Source of the DNA: Lactimicrobium massiliense | GTDB taxonomy: Bacteria > Bacillota_I > Bacilli_A > Erysipelotrichales > Erysipelotrichaceae | NCBI RefSeq assembly: GCF_900343155.1 | Contig: NZ_OUNG01000002.1 | Span: 372,001 to 436,000 of the forward strand | Reading direction: 5' to 3' | DNA length: 64,000 nucleotides | Shown here: positions 16,303-23,905 of the stretch, in pieces | Numbering within the stretch: the stretch's first letter is position 1 | How the letters are laid out: each line of letters opens with the position of its first letter | The notes under the pieces: generated by a model | The model's database searches: none | What the model saw: only the letters and a program-made list of their open reading frames with translations | What the model was told of the DNA's origin: nothing | Position numbers and translations under genes: made by a program

Positions 16303-17166
16303 ATGGAATGCTGTGAAGGAAAGCTTTTGTATGGCAGTCTGCTGTCAGAGAAGCTGAAAAGACAAATGAAGGAAGAAGTGGAAGGATACCGTGCCAATGG
16401 GCTGCGGGTACCCCGTCTGGATACGATTCTGGTCGGGGATGATCCTTCTTCGCTTTCCTATATCCGCGGCAAGAAGAAGGCATGTGAGGTTGTCGGCATT
16501 GAGAATGTTGTCCACCATCTGCCGGCTGATATCTCGCAGAAAGGCCTGGAGGATGTCATCTTTGCCTGCAATCAGAATGATGCCTGTGATGGCATTCTGC
16601 TGCAGATGCCTCTGCCTGATCATCTGGATGCCAATCATGCGATCTTCTGCATTGATGTTGGCAAAGATGTGGATGGTCTGACACCGCTGAATGTCGGCAG
16701 GCTGTATGCCGGGGAACCGTGTTTTGCGCCATGTACGCCGCTGGGCATCCTGTCTATTCTGGATGCGATGGGATGTGCGATTGATGGTGCCAGGGCAGTT
16801 GTGGTCGGCAGATCGCGGCTGGTTGGCAATCCGGTGGCGCGCCTTCTGCAGGACCGCAATGCGACGGTGACCATCTGCCACAGTCATACCCGCCGTCTGC
16901 GGCAGATTACAAAGGAAGCGGATATTCTGGTGGCAGCGGTCGGTGTGCCGGAGATGATTGATCATACGTATGTCAAAGAAGGTGCCTGTGTTGTGGATGT
17001 GGGCATCAACCGCAGGGAAGACGGTCATTTGTGCGGAGATGTGAATACGGAGGATGTGCTGCCGTATGTGCATATGGTGACACCGGTGCCAAAGGGTGTG
17101 GGACCGATGACGATCTGCGCCCTGCTGATGAATACGATGCGTTCCTATCGGCTGAAAGTGGGATGA
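16303..17166 (+). CDS. folD: Bifunctional methylenetetrahydrofolate dehydrogenase / methenyltetrahydrofolate cyclohydrolase
   Basis: 287-residue FolD of one-carbon metabolism, interconverting methylene-, methenyl- and formyl-tetrahydrofolate. Visible are the YxxxK active-site stretch (SYIRGKKKACEVVGI), the LLQMPLP motif, DVDGLTPLNVGRL, the CTPLGI motif and the NADP-binding VVVGRSRLVGNPVARLL. TATAAT at 16281-16286 lies close upstream. ATG at 16303 is preferred to the TTG at 16297; the leader would be about 10 bases without a good ribosome site. The DUF951 gene starts 4 bases downstream of its stop. Confidence 0.93.
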   Translation: MECCEGKLLYGSLLSEKLKRQMKEEVEGYRANGLRVPRLDTILVGDDPSSLSYIRGKKKACEVVGIENVVHHLPADISQKGLEDVIFACNQNDACDGILLQMPLPDHLDANHAIFCIDVGKDVDGLTPLNVGRLYAGEPCFAPCTPLGILSILDAMGCAIDGARAVVVGRSRLVGNPVARLLQDRNATVTICHSHTRRLRQITKEADILVAAVGVPEMIDHTYVKEGACVVDVGINRREDGHLCGDVNTEDVLPYVHMVTPVPKGVGPMTICALLMNTMRSYRLKVG

Positions 17167-17170
17167 TAAT

Positions 17171-17374
17171 ATGGAATATGGGCTCAATGATATTGTCGAG
17201 ATGAAGAAGGAACATCCCTGCCATAAGGCAAAAACATGGAAGATCATCCGCATGGGCGCGGATATCAAGATCAAGTGTCAGGGATGCGGGGCTGTGGTCA
17301 TGTTTCCGCGGCATGAGTTTGAGAAGAAGCTGAAGAAGGTTGTGGAACACGTTTCTTCAGAAGAAGGAGAGTAA
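17171..17374 (+). CDS. DUF951 family small zinc-ribbon-like protein
   Basis: 67-residue protein with a CQGCG pair and a preceding CHKAKTW motif, characteristic of DUF951, a conserved Bacillota family of unknown function typically adjacent to ychF. It sits in a compact folD-DUF951-ychF run (4 and 3 bases between genes), which suggests co-transcription. The MEYGLNDIVEMKKEHPCH start is typical of the family. No catalytic motif is visible; nucleic-acid or ribosome association is only a guess from context. Confidence 0.85.
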   Translation: MEYGLNDIVEMKKEHPCHKAKTWKIIRMGADIKIKCQGCGAVVMFPRHEFEKKLKKVVEHVSSEEGE

Positions 17375-17377
17375 GAG

Positions 17378-18478
17378 ATGGCTTTAACAGCAGGTATTGT
17401 CGGACTGCCGAATGTGGGCAAGTCAACGTTGTTCAATGCAATTACAAACAGCCAGGTGCTGGCGGAGAATTATCCATTTGCGACCATTCAGCCGAATGTC
17501 GGTGTGGTGGAAGTGCCAGATAAGAGAATGGATGACTTTGTTAACATGTTCCATCCGCGCAAGACAATTTATACGACATTTGAATTCACGGATATTGCGG
17601 GTCTTGTCAAGGGTGCTTCCAAGGGTGAAGGCCTTGGCAACCAGTTCCTTGCCAACATTCGTCAGACGGATGCCATCGTGCATGTGGTCAGATGCTTCGA
17701 TGATGACAATATTGAGCATGTCGAGGGCAGTGTGGATCCGGTCCGTGATATTGATGAGATTAACATGGAACTCTGCCTGGCAGATCTTGATACCGTGCAG
17801 AACCGTATTGGCAAGGTTGCCAAGAAGGCACAGACCAAGGATAAGGAAGCAATGAAGGAGATGAATTCTCTGACCCGCTTCAAGGAAGCACTGGAACAGG
17901 GGAAGCCTGTCCGTCTGCTGGATCTGGATGAGGATGACAGGCTGAATCTGAAGAACTACGGCCTGCTGACAGGCAAGCCGGTGATCTATGTTGCCAATAT
18001 GTCGGATGAAGAAATCGGGGATCCGGCATCCAACAAGTACTATCAGGCTGTCAAGGCATTTGCGGACAAAGAAGGTTCTTCCTGCATTGCCATCTGTGCC
18101 AAGATGGAAGAAGAACTGTCAGGACTGGATAAGGATGAAAAGAAGGCATTCCTTGATGACCTTGGCATTGAACAGTCTGGTCTGGATCAGATCATTCAGG
18201 CTGCCTACCATCTGCTTGGCTTAAGAACGTTCTTTACGGTTGGCGAGCCGGAGTGCCGTGCATGGACGTTCCATGAGGGCATGAAGGCACCGCAGTGTGC
18301 GGGCATCATCCATTCTGACTTTGAGCGCGGCTTCATCAAGGCAGAAGTTTACAGCTATGAAGATCTGATGGAGTATGGCAGCGAGCAGGCTCTCAAGGAA
18401 CATGGCAAGCTGCGTGTGGAAGGCAAGGACTATCTGATGCAGGATGGCGATGTCGTCTTCTTCCGCTTCAATGTTTGA
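17378..18478 (+). CDS. ychF: Redox-regulated ATPase YchF (Obg-family translation factor)
   Basis: 366-residue P-loop NTPase. The G1 motif is GLPNVGKST near the N terminus, G3 is [17 protein letters not shown], and the G4 position reads NMSDEE, which relaxes GTP specificity as in YchF/OLA1, so ATP is the expected substrate. A helical insert and a C-terminal TGS domain ([15 protein letters not shown]... [13 protein letters not shown]) complete the standard architecture. YchF binds ribosomes and modulates translation under stress. GGAGAGTAAGAG precedes the ATG. Confidence 0.95.
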   Translation: MALTAGIVGLPNVGKSTLFNAITNSQVLAENYPFATIQPNVGVVEVPDKRMDDFVNMFHPRKTIYTTFEFTDIAGLVKGASKGEGLGNQFLANIRQTDAIVHVVRCFDDDNIEHVEGSVDPVRDIDEINMELCLADLDTVQNRIGKVAKKAQTKDKEAMKEMNSLTRFKEALEQGKPVRLLDLDEDDRLNLKNYGLLTGKPVIYVANMSDEEIGDPASNKYYQAVKAFADKEGSSCIAICAKMEEELSGLDKDEKKAFLDDLGIEQSGLDQIIQAAYHLLGLRTFFTVGEPECRAWTFHEGMKAPQCAGIIHSDFERGFIKAEVYSYEDLMEYGSEQALKEHGKLRVEGKDYLMQDGDVVFFRFNV

Positions 18479-18516
18479 TCCTCAAATTGTTTAGATTCTG
18501 ATACCAATATGTACAG

Positions 18517-18538
18517 GGCAGCACAGTCTGCCTTTTTT
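18517..18538 (+). terminator. Intrinsic terminator after ychF
   Basis: GGCAG (18517-18521), short loop, CTGCC (18528-18532), then six T. Confidence 0.65.
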
Positions 18539-18550
18539 CGTGCAGAAAGC

Positions 18551-18578
18551 TTGACGGTGATGCGATGCAGGCTATAAT
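18551..18578 (+). promoter_or_regulatory. Promoter of the TetR-membrane protein operon
   Basis: TTGACG (18551-18556), 16-base spacer, TATAAT (18573-18578). Confidence 0.7.
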
Positions 18579-18590
18579 GAACAATGTTCA
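18578..18590 (+). promoter_or_regulatory. Palindrome TGAACA-A-TGTTCA at the start of the TetR transcript
   Basis: Perfect odd palindrome directly after the -10 box, a fitting place for autorepression by the TetR protein. Its TGAACA half-site is the same as at the metal ATPase promoter (5146-5159), with a 1-base instead of a 2-base spacer. Confidence 0.55.
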
Positions 18591-18605
18591 AGTTGAAAGG
18601 ATCAT

Positions 18606-19160
18606 ATGAATCACAACGTAACCAGCAAAGAAGAAATCTTATCTGTGTGCCGGGATATTGTCAGACAGGAAGGCATTCAGGGTGTCAATGCCAGAAGAGT
18701 GGCACGGCAGCTTGGCATCGCCCTTGGCTCCTTGTACAACTATTATCCAGGCAAAGAGGCACTGGTGATGGCGAGTGTGGCTTCGGTATGGCAGGATATT
18801 CTCTCTCTGGATGGCATGCAGAATCTGTCTTTTGCGGATACGGTGGACCGCATTGTCCATGATCTTGCCAGTGGGCAGAAAAAGTATCCCAATTTCTTTG
18901 CCAGCCATGCCATGGTGTTTGGCACAAAGGCGGATGCCAGAGTGGCGATGGGCAGGATGGAAGCCGGCCTGCAGCAGATGCTGAAGCGTGCTCTGTCCCA
19001 GGATCCTGCTGTATGCAAAGAGATTGATCCGGATGGCTTTGTACAGCTGTTGATGGATCTGATCAATGGCATGGTGCTGCGGAATCACTTTAATGAGAAG
19101 ATCGTGCTGGATGTTGTGAATGCATATGCATATGGAGGCAAGTATGGAAGAAAAAAGTGA
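18606..19160 (+). CDS. TetR/AcrR family transcriptional regulator
   Basis: 184-residue repressor with a typical TetR N-terminal helix-turn-helix (GIQGVNARRVARQLGIALGSLYNYYPGKEALV, about 22-54) and an all-helical ligand domain of unknown specificity. AAAGGATC lies upstream of the ATG. The downstream membrane-protein gene overlaps its 3' end by 17 bases, so that protein is the likely regulated partner. The promoter palindrome at 18578-18590 suggests autorepression. Confidence 0.87.
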   Translation: MNHNVTSKEEILSVCRDIVRQEGIQGVNARRVARQLGIALGSLYNYYPGKEALVMASVASVWQDILSLDGMQNLSFADTVDRIVHDLASGQKKYPNFFASHAMVFGTKADARVAMGRMEAGLQQMLKRALSQDPAVCKEIDPDGFVQLLMDLINGMVLRNHFNEKIVLDVVNAYAYGGKYGRKK

Positions 19161-19809
19161 GAAGTTCAGGCCGAAGGCTACGGGAATCTTTGAGTCTGTG
19201 TTTGATGTGTGCTATCTGCTGTTTGACCTGGTGGCAGGCATTCTGTTTCTGAAGAATGCGGATGGCAGACTGGTGTTTGAGCTGTATGGAGCACTGGCTC
19301 TGGTACTGGGCGGCGGTGATGCCTTTCATCTGGTGCCAAGAATCAAGGTAAATCTGTTTGGCAGGAGTGAGAAGTCTGATTTCTGGCTGGGTCTTGGCAA
19401 AGCCATCACCTCAGAAACCATGACCGTCTTCTATCTGATTCTGTTCATGATCTGGACGGAGATGTTCCCTGCCTGGCTGGCTTCGACAAAAGTGGTGTTT
19501 GTGCTGTTTGCCTGTGCCTTTGTGCGCATGGTGCTGTGTTTGTTCCCGCAGAATAACTGGTTCCATTCCGAAGGCAGTCTGCGCTGGTCTTTGTACCGCA
19601 ATATTCCGTTTACAGTTGTCGGTGCAATCATGATGGTGCTGTTTTATCAGACCGGCATGACGCATATGACCTGGGCCATTCTGCTGTCTTTTGGCTGCTA
19701 TCTGCCGGTGACCATGCTGGCAAGCAAGATGCCGCCGATTGGTGCTTTGATGATGCCAAAGACGCTTGCCTATGTGTGGATGATTGCCATGGGGCTTAAA
19801 CTTCTCTAG
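19144..19809 (+). CDS. Hypothetical six- to seven-helix membrane protein partnered with TetR
   Basis: 221-residue polytopic membrane protein of unrecognised function. About six hydrophobic helices are visible (for example VCYLLFDLVAGILFL, MTVFYLILFMIWTEMF, VVFVLFACAFVRMVLCLF, FTVVGAIMMVLFYQ, MTWAILLSFGCYLPVTML), with charged loops in between. The start at 19144 is chosen for GGAGG ten bases upstream and overlaps the TetR gene. No transporter signature is recognised. Its pairing with a TetR repressor would suit a small-molecule exporter or a membrane-stress protein, but this is a guess. Confidence 0.7.
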   Translation: MEEKSEKFRPKATGIFESVFDVCYLLFDLVAGILFLKNADGRLVFELYGALALVLGGGDAFHLVPRIKVNLFGRSEKSDFWLGLGKAITSETMTVFYLILFMIWTEMFPAWLASTKVVFVLFACAFVRMVLCLFPQNNWFHSEGSLRWSLYRNIPFTVVGAIMMVLFYQTGMTHMTWAILLSFGCYLPVTMLASKMPPIGALMMPKTLAYVWMIAMGLKLL

Positions 19810-19881
19810 ACAATTCTCACGCATTGGTCACTCAATTACATGCAACTGGTGCTAAAATAATCACAACAGGAGGTAAGAGAA

Positions 19882-20205
19882 ATGAAACTGATCCTTGCTA
19901 TTGTTTCTAATGATGATGCTTCAGCCGTTTCTTCTGCTTTGACCAAGAATAATTTCTACATGACCCGTCTGGCGACGACCGGCGGCTTTCTGAGAGCCGG
20001 CAATACGACGCTGATTGTTGGTACTGAGGACAATCTGGTTGACAAGTGCATTGAGGTGATTGGCTCAGAGGCAAAGCGCCGCACAGAGATTGTGCCGAGC
20101 ACTGCCAGCTATGACATCGGCCGCTATGCTTCGTTCCCGGTTGAAGTACAGGTCGGCGGGGCAACGATCTTTGTCCTGGATGTTGAGCAGTTCAAGAAGC
20201 TGTAA
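19882..20205 (+). CDS. darA: Cyclic di-AMP receptor, PII-like (DarA/PstA)
   Basis: 107-residue PII-like trimeric signalling protein of the DarA/PstA family, which binds c-di-AMP. The family-typical MKLILAIVSNDDASAVSSAL start, the RLATTGGFLRAGNTTLIVG segment and the GGATIFVLDVEQF ending are present, and the length matches. A strong AGGAGG lies upstream and a clean terminator follows at 20215-20235. It implies c-di-AMP signalling in this organism; the cyclase is not in the window. Confidence 0.93.
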   Translation: MKLILAIVSNDDASAVSSALTKNNFYMTRLATTGGFLRAGNTTLIVGTEDNLVDKCIEVIGSEAKRRTEIVPSTASYDIGRYASFPVEVQVGGATIFVLDVEQFKKL

Positions 20206-20214
20206 GAAAGGAAT

Positions 20215-20235
20215 GAGCGGGGAACCGCTCTTTTT
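20215..20235 (+). terminator. Intrinsic terminator after darA
   Basis: GAGCGG (20215-20220), GGAA loop, CCGCTC (20225-20230), TTTTT. The acetyltransferase start lies only a few bases after the T-run. Confidence 0.85.
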
Positions 20236-20240
20236 ATGTG

Positions 20241-20747
20241 ATGGACTTCAGAGAAACAAGAACAGAAGATCTTGACGAAGTGATGCAGATCTATGCCCAG
20301 GCAAAGAAGTGGATGCAGGAAGCCGGCAATCCGCAGTGGCAGGGAAGCTATCCTGCCAGAGAGGATATTGAAAAGGATATGGCGGCACATGGCAGCTATG
20401 TACTGGTGGATGAAGGACGGATTGTGGCCACAACTGCCATATTGTTCGGGGATGATCCGCATTATCATCAGATTCAGGGCAAGTGGCTGAATGATCAGCC
20501 GTATGGCGTGATTCATAGAACTGCTGTGGCAGGCAGAGGAAAAGGATATGGCAGTGTGCTGATCCAGTATGCTGAAAAGCTTGCCCGGGACAGAAACATT
20601 GCAAACCTGCGCATGGATACCCATGAAAAGAATGCAAGCATGCGTCATCTGATGGAGAAAAGCGGCTTTGTCTGGTGCGGGACTGTCTGGATGGATGATG
20701 GCTCGCCAAGAATGGCCGGACAGAAGGTACTGGATGCACAGAAGTGA
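20241..20747 (+). CDS. GNAT family N-acetyltransferase
   Basis: 168-residue acetyl-CoA-dependent acetyltransferase. The acetyl-CoA-binding motif A is visible as IHRTAVAGRGKGYGSVLIQYAEKLARD (about 93-120), followed by the LRMDTHEKNASMRHLMEKSGFVWCG motif B. The substrate is unknown. Start is ATG at 20241 (GTG at 20238 is also in frame). It begins 6 bases after the darA terminator T-run and has no clear ribosome site, so expression may depend on readthrough. Confidence 0.8.
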   Translation: MDFRETRTEDLDEVMQIYAQAKKWMQEAGNPQWQGSYPAREDIEKDMAAHGSYVLVDEGRIVATTAILFGDDPHYHQIQGKWLNDQPYGVIHRTAVAGRGKGYGSVLIQYAEKLARDRNIANLRMDTHEKNASMRHLMEKSGFVWCGTVWMDDGSPRMAGQKVLDAQK

Positions 20748-20794
20748 AAAGTCATGTACAATAAGACACAGCTACATTACTGGAGTGTATTGAC

Positions 20795-21565
20795 ATGAAT
20801 GATGAAACAAACAATGAAGAGATAAAGAAGGAAGATGATTCCGCCATGGCTGATGAGACAGAAACTGAGGTGAAAGTGGAAGAATCTGCCGTAACGCCTG
20901 CAGAATCTAAGGCAGAGGCACAGGAAGCTGAGAATCCAGAAGCTTCTTCAGAAGGAAAGGCTGCGGAATCTCTTGAAGAACCGGTGCAGGAAGAGGCACC
21001 AAAGGAAGAAAAAGCGGTGGAAGATGCAGCCCATAAGAAGAAAAAGGGTGTACCTTTTTGGGCGGCTATTGTGGTGATCATCGCATGTGTTGGTGTGCTG
21101 GCAATGGTGCTCAGACAGAATGGCAGTCTGATCATGGATCCCGAAGACTGGGGCATTGGCGGCAGAAGAAGCTATATCTATGTGCAGCTGAAGAGTGCTT
21201 CCCAGGCTGATAAGAGTGCCAACTTTACCTTTGCTGTTCCTGACAGTATCAATGGTGTTTCCAACAAGGAATACTGGATCGTCAAGGATTACATCTATGA
21301 TGTGCGCTATACCGATGATGATGGTACGGTTGAGTACATTCTGCACAAGTGTGAGCGCAATGATCTGGAAACAGCAGATACCAATGCATACCGCCAGTCC
21401 AATATCGTGGATGTTGATGGCATTGAAGTCACAGAGAAGGGACAGGATGATCTTGTCCAGAGTGCAACCTGGTCAGCGCATGGCTATTACTATCAGATTC
21501 TGACCAGAGATGATAACAAGCTGGATGCGGATACGATTGCCGCGCTGATCGGACAGATTGGATAA
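20795..21565 (+). CDS. Hypothetical single-pass membrane protein with acidic N-terminal tail
   Basis: 256-residue protein. Residues 1-80 are extremely rich in Glu, Ala, Ser and Lys and are probably disordered and cytoplasmic. A KKKK stop-transfer-like patch precedes one membrane helix (VPFWAAIVVIIACVGVLAMVL, about 86-106). The remaining ~150 residues are an extracellular domain with beta-strand character (RRSYIYVQLKSASQ; NFTFAVPDSING; GYYYQILTRDD). I recognise no family. CTGGAGTG upstream supports the ATG. It stands alone between terminators. Confidence 0.7.
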   Translation: MNDETNNEEIKKEDDSAMADETETEVKVEESAVTPAESKAEAQEAENPEASSEGKAAESLEEPVQEEAPKEEKAVEDAAHKKKKGVPFWAAIVVIIACVGVLAMVLRQNGSLIMDPEDWGIGGRRSYIYVQLKSASQADKSANFTFAVPDSINGVSNKEYWIVKDYIYDVRYTDDDGTVEYILHKCERNDLETADTNAYRQSNIVDVDGIEVTEKGQDDLVQSATWSAHGYYYQILTRDDNKLDADTIAALIGQIG

Positions 21566-21587
21566 GACACAATTGATAAACAGTGCG

Positions 21588-21617
21588 CAGGCATGCCAGA
21601 TGACATGCCTGTTTTTT
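21588..21617 (+). terminator. Intrinsic terminator
   Basis: CAGGCATG (21588-21595) pairs with CATGCCTG (21604-21611), then six T. Confidence 0.8.
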
Positions 21618-21676
21618 CTGATGCCAGGCGGATCTGTGAAAAGATTTTTCAAGATTTTCATTTTTTTAGAAATGGC

Positions 21677-21752
21677 TTGTACATATCTGAAAATGATGTT
21701 AGAACAAGGTATCATTTCGAAATGCTTTCCAGTGTGTTTCGGAATGTTTTTT
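21677..21752 (+). promoter_or_regulatory. Promoter followed at once by a terminator-like hairpin in the permease leader
   Basis: TTGTAC (21677-21682), 17-base spacer, TAGAAC (21700-21705). The predicted start (~21712) coincides with a 10-bp stem CATTTCGAAA (21713-21722) / TTTCGGAATG (21737-21746) followed by TTTTTT (21747-21752). This looks like a promoter-proximal attenuator for the permease and phosphoribosyltransferase genes. No known purine riboswitch core was recognised. Confidence 0.4.
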
Positions 21753-21815
21753 GCTTTGTGGGCTTCAGTTCATCTCTGGATGAATGAAGATAGATGAAAG
21801 GGGATATATCACACT

Positions 21816-22877
21816 ATGAGCAGTATTATCACAGATATACTGGCTGTCATTGGCGTGGTGCTGAATGGTCTGCCGCAGGGCCTGCTTGCACTGAGCCTTG
21901 GCTTTGCCAGCATTCCAACCGCACTGGCATTCTTTGTTGGTGCCATTGGCAACACTGTCACCCAGAATGTTGCGCCGATTTCCTTCCAGGCAGAGACGAT
22001 CACGTATGCCGGCAAGGCTGGCAAGAACCGGTCTGAGGCATGCACGATTATCTTTATCGGCGGCGTCATCATGGCCATTGTTGGCCTGACCGGCTCTTTG
22101 ACAAAGATTGTGGACTTTATCGGCAGCGACATTGCCAATGGCATGATGGCTGGTGTCGGCATCATGCTCTCCAAGACAGCCATTGACATGATCAAAGAAG
22201 ACAAGATTGCCGGCGGTGTTTCACTGGCAGCAGCCATCATCACGTATGTCATTGCCCGCAACAGCTCCAACGTCCTTGTCTACACGATCCTGATCTCAGT
22301 TGTGGCTTCCTGCATCGCATCTGCCATCTTTGAAAAAGGAAAGCAGAAGACCATCACTGTCGTGGATGATAACTTCAAGCATCAGAAGTTTGCCATCAAT
22401 AAGAATGTGATCTTCGGGGCCCTTGGCATTGCCTGCCTGAACATTGGTTCCAATATTTCCTTTGGCTCCATCACTGCCAGCATGGCAAGTACTGCTCACT
22501 ATAACGTTGACCAGTTGACTTTCATCTCTTCACTGGCTGATATGTGCTCCTCCTTCTTCGGCGGGGCACCGGTTGAATCCATCATCTCTGCCACGGCAGC
22601 TGCTCCGCATGCTGTGTGGGCAGGCGTTGCCATGATGGCCGCCATCGGCATCATCCTTCTTTCCGGCTTACTGCCAAAGATCGGCAAGTATGTACCGTCT
22701 TCTTCCATCGCCGGCTTCCTGTTTGTACTGGGTGTCTTCAAGACCGTTGCCCTGGATGCGCCGGCTGCTCTTGCAACAGCACCGGCTGTTGGTGCACTGA
22801 CGATGACAGTCACAGCAGTTACCAATCCGTTCTTTGGCATGCTGGCAGGTGTAGCAGCCAGATTCCTTGGTCTTTGA
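21816..22877 (+). CDS. NCS2-type nucleobase permease (short form)
   Basis: 353-residue polytopic membrane protein resembling the NCS2/AzgA nucleobase:cation symporters. Supporting features are the QNVAPISFQAETITYAG stretch, GASIT-like small-residue helices, and ISATAAAPHAVWAG in the second half. It is shorter than usual (~430), so assignment is by general resemblance. Eight bases downstream begins an adenine-phosphoribosyltransferase-like gene, which fits purine uptake followed by conversion to nucleotide. GAAAGGGG upstream supports the start. Confidence 0.7.
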   Translation: MSSIITDILAVIGVVLNGLPQGLLALSLGFASIPTALAFFVGAIGNTVTQNVAPISFQAETITYAGKAGKNRSEACTIIFIGGVIMAIVGLTGSLTKIVDFIGSDIANGMMAGVGIMLSKTAIDMIKEDKIAGGVSLAAAIITYVIARNSSNVLVYTILISVVASCIASAIFEKGKQKTITVVDDNFKHQKFAINKNVIFGALGIACLNIGSNISFGSITASMASTAHYNVDQLTFISSLADMCSSFFGGAPVESIISATAAAPHAVWAGVAMMAAIGIILLSGLLPKIGKYVPSSSIAGFLFVLGVFKTVALDAPAALATAPAVGALTMTVTAVTNPFFGMLAGVAARFLGL

Positions 22878-22885
22878 GGTGGATC

Positions 22886-23464
22886 ATGCAGACCTATACA
22901 TTGCATGTGGCAGGTGTCACAAGACAGCTGCCAGTCATTGGGATCAGTGATGATACCGCCATTGCCAGTTTTGTGATCATCAGTGATACCGAACTGATTC
23001 AGGCTGCCGCAAAGCAGCTTGTTGAAAAGATTCAGGAAAACGGTCCGATTGAACAGCTGTTAACAGCAGAAGCCAAGGGAATTGCCCTGGCCTATGAGGT
23101 CAGCCGGCTGCTGGGTTTAAAACAGTTTGTGGTGGCCAGAAAGAGTGTGAAGAGCTACATGCAGAATGTGGTATCACATGAAGTGAAGTCCATTACCACG
23201 GCAAAGCCGCAGATGCTGTATCTGGATGGCAATGATGCACAGCTTCTGAAAGGAAAGAGAATCTGCCTGATTGATGATGTCATTTCCACTGGGGAATCTC
23301 TGCAGGCTATTGAGGATCTTGCCATCAAGGCAGGGGCACAGCCTGTATGCAGAGCAGCAGTCTTGGCAGAAGGCGATGCGGCTAACAGAAAGGACATCCT
23401 TTTCCTGGAGAAACTGCCGTTGTTTAAGAAAGATGACAATGGCGTTTTCCAGCCGATTGGCTAA
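22886..23464 (+). CDS. Adenine-phosphoribosyltransferase-like purine salvage enzyme
   Basis: 192-residue type I phosphoribosyltransferase. The PRPP-binding loop is clear (ICLIDDVISTGESLQAIE, about 125-142), preceded by the TAEAKGIALAYEVSRLLG substrate-side motif and a RKSVKSYMQN loop. These resemble Clostridia proteins usually annotated as adenine phosphoribosyltransferase; xanthine or guanine specificity is not excluded. ATG at 22886 is preceded by GAGGTGG. The upstream permease makes it a transport-coupled salvage pair. A terminator follows at 23477. Confidence 0.85.
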   Translation: MQTYTLHVAGVTRQLPVIGISDDTAIASFVIISDTELIQAAAKQLVEKIQENGPIEQLLTAEAKGIALAYEVSRLLGLKQFVVARKSVKSYMQNVVSHEVKSITTAKPQMLYLDGNDAQLLKGKRICLIDDVISTGESLQAIEDLAIKAGAQPVCRAAVLAEGDAANRKDILFLEKLPLFKKDDNGVFQPIG

Positions 23465-23476
23465 GTTATGATCAAG

Positions 23477-23505
23477 AGCGGACGGCTTTGGCTGTCTGCT
23501 TTTTA
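23477..23505 (+). terminator. Intrinsic terminator after the phosphoribosyltransferase gene
   Basis: AGCGGACGGC (23477-23486), TTTG loop, GCTGTCTGCT (23491-23500) with two wobble pairs, then TTTT. Confidence 0.8.
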
Positions 23506-23625
23506 TGTAGGTAAGCAATGCTTTCCTGATCATCTGATGTACAAAGAAAATCCCTGCAGATGGATCACCAGTACGGTGGCGGTTGGTTCCCTCCAATGCA
23601 CACACGAAATTAGAAGCATGATGTC

Positions 23626-23655
23626 CCTTCTATCACGATGCCAGGCATTAGAAGG
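23626..23655 (+). promoter_or_regulatory. Stem-loop adjoining the toxin ribosome site
   Basis: CCTTCTA (23626-23632) pairs perfectly with TAGAAGG (23649-23655), whose last bases are part of the AAGGCGGAG ribosome site of the small ORF at 23664. Such SD-occluding stems are typical of type I toxin mRNAs. Confidence 0.5.
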
Positions 23656-23663
23656 CGGAGCCT

Positions 23664-23759
23664 ATGAGTCCTTATGAGATGATCGTGATTGTCTTACAGA
23701 CAGCCATGTTAGTGATACAGGCTGTATCACTTGGATCAAATAAAGATTCAAAAAAATAA
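23664..23759 (+). CDS. Putative type I toxin, holin-like small membrane peptide (31 residues)
   Basis: The peptide starts MSPYEMIVIVLQTAMLVIQA and ends in a short charged tail (NKDSKK). One hydrophobic helix after an MS-YE start and a lysine-rich end match the 'putative holin-like toxin' (Hol_Tox) family, relatives of Fst/TxpA type I toxins. A good ribosome site (GGCGGAG) sits 5 bases before the ATG, partly within a stem-loop. Two strong hairpins follow (23758-23792 and 23804-23828), the arrangement in which an antisense RNA antitoxin would be encoded convergently. It lies in an otherwise non-coding 440-base gap between convergent genes. The antitoxin itself is inferred. Confidence 0.65.
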   Translation: MSPYEMIVIVLQTAMLVIQAVSLGSNKDSKK

Positions 23760-23792
23760 CCGCCAACCCCTGAAAAGTTTGCGGTTATTTTA
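23755..23792. terminator. Hairpin after the small toxin ORF
   Basis: AAAATAACCGC at the toxin stop codon pairs with GCGGTTATTTT. A/T tails on both sides make it a possible bidirectional terminator for toxin mRNA and antisense RNA. Confidence 0.6.
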
Positions 23793-23803
23793 GCGAACGA
23801 AGG

Positions 23804-23835
23804 GACAACCGTCACCGGTGGTCCTTTTTACATGC
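23804..23835 (+). terminator. Second hairpin of the toxin locus
   Basis: GGACAACC pairs with GGTGGTCC across GTCACC, followed by TTTTTA. Confidence 0.6.
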
Positions 23836-23905
23836 AATATGATCGCTGATTGGCAGGGTGGTTTCAAGGATTGAAGCCTGCTGCGTTCATGATTGAAAAT
23901 CACGA

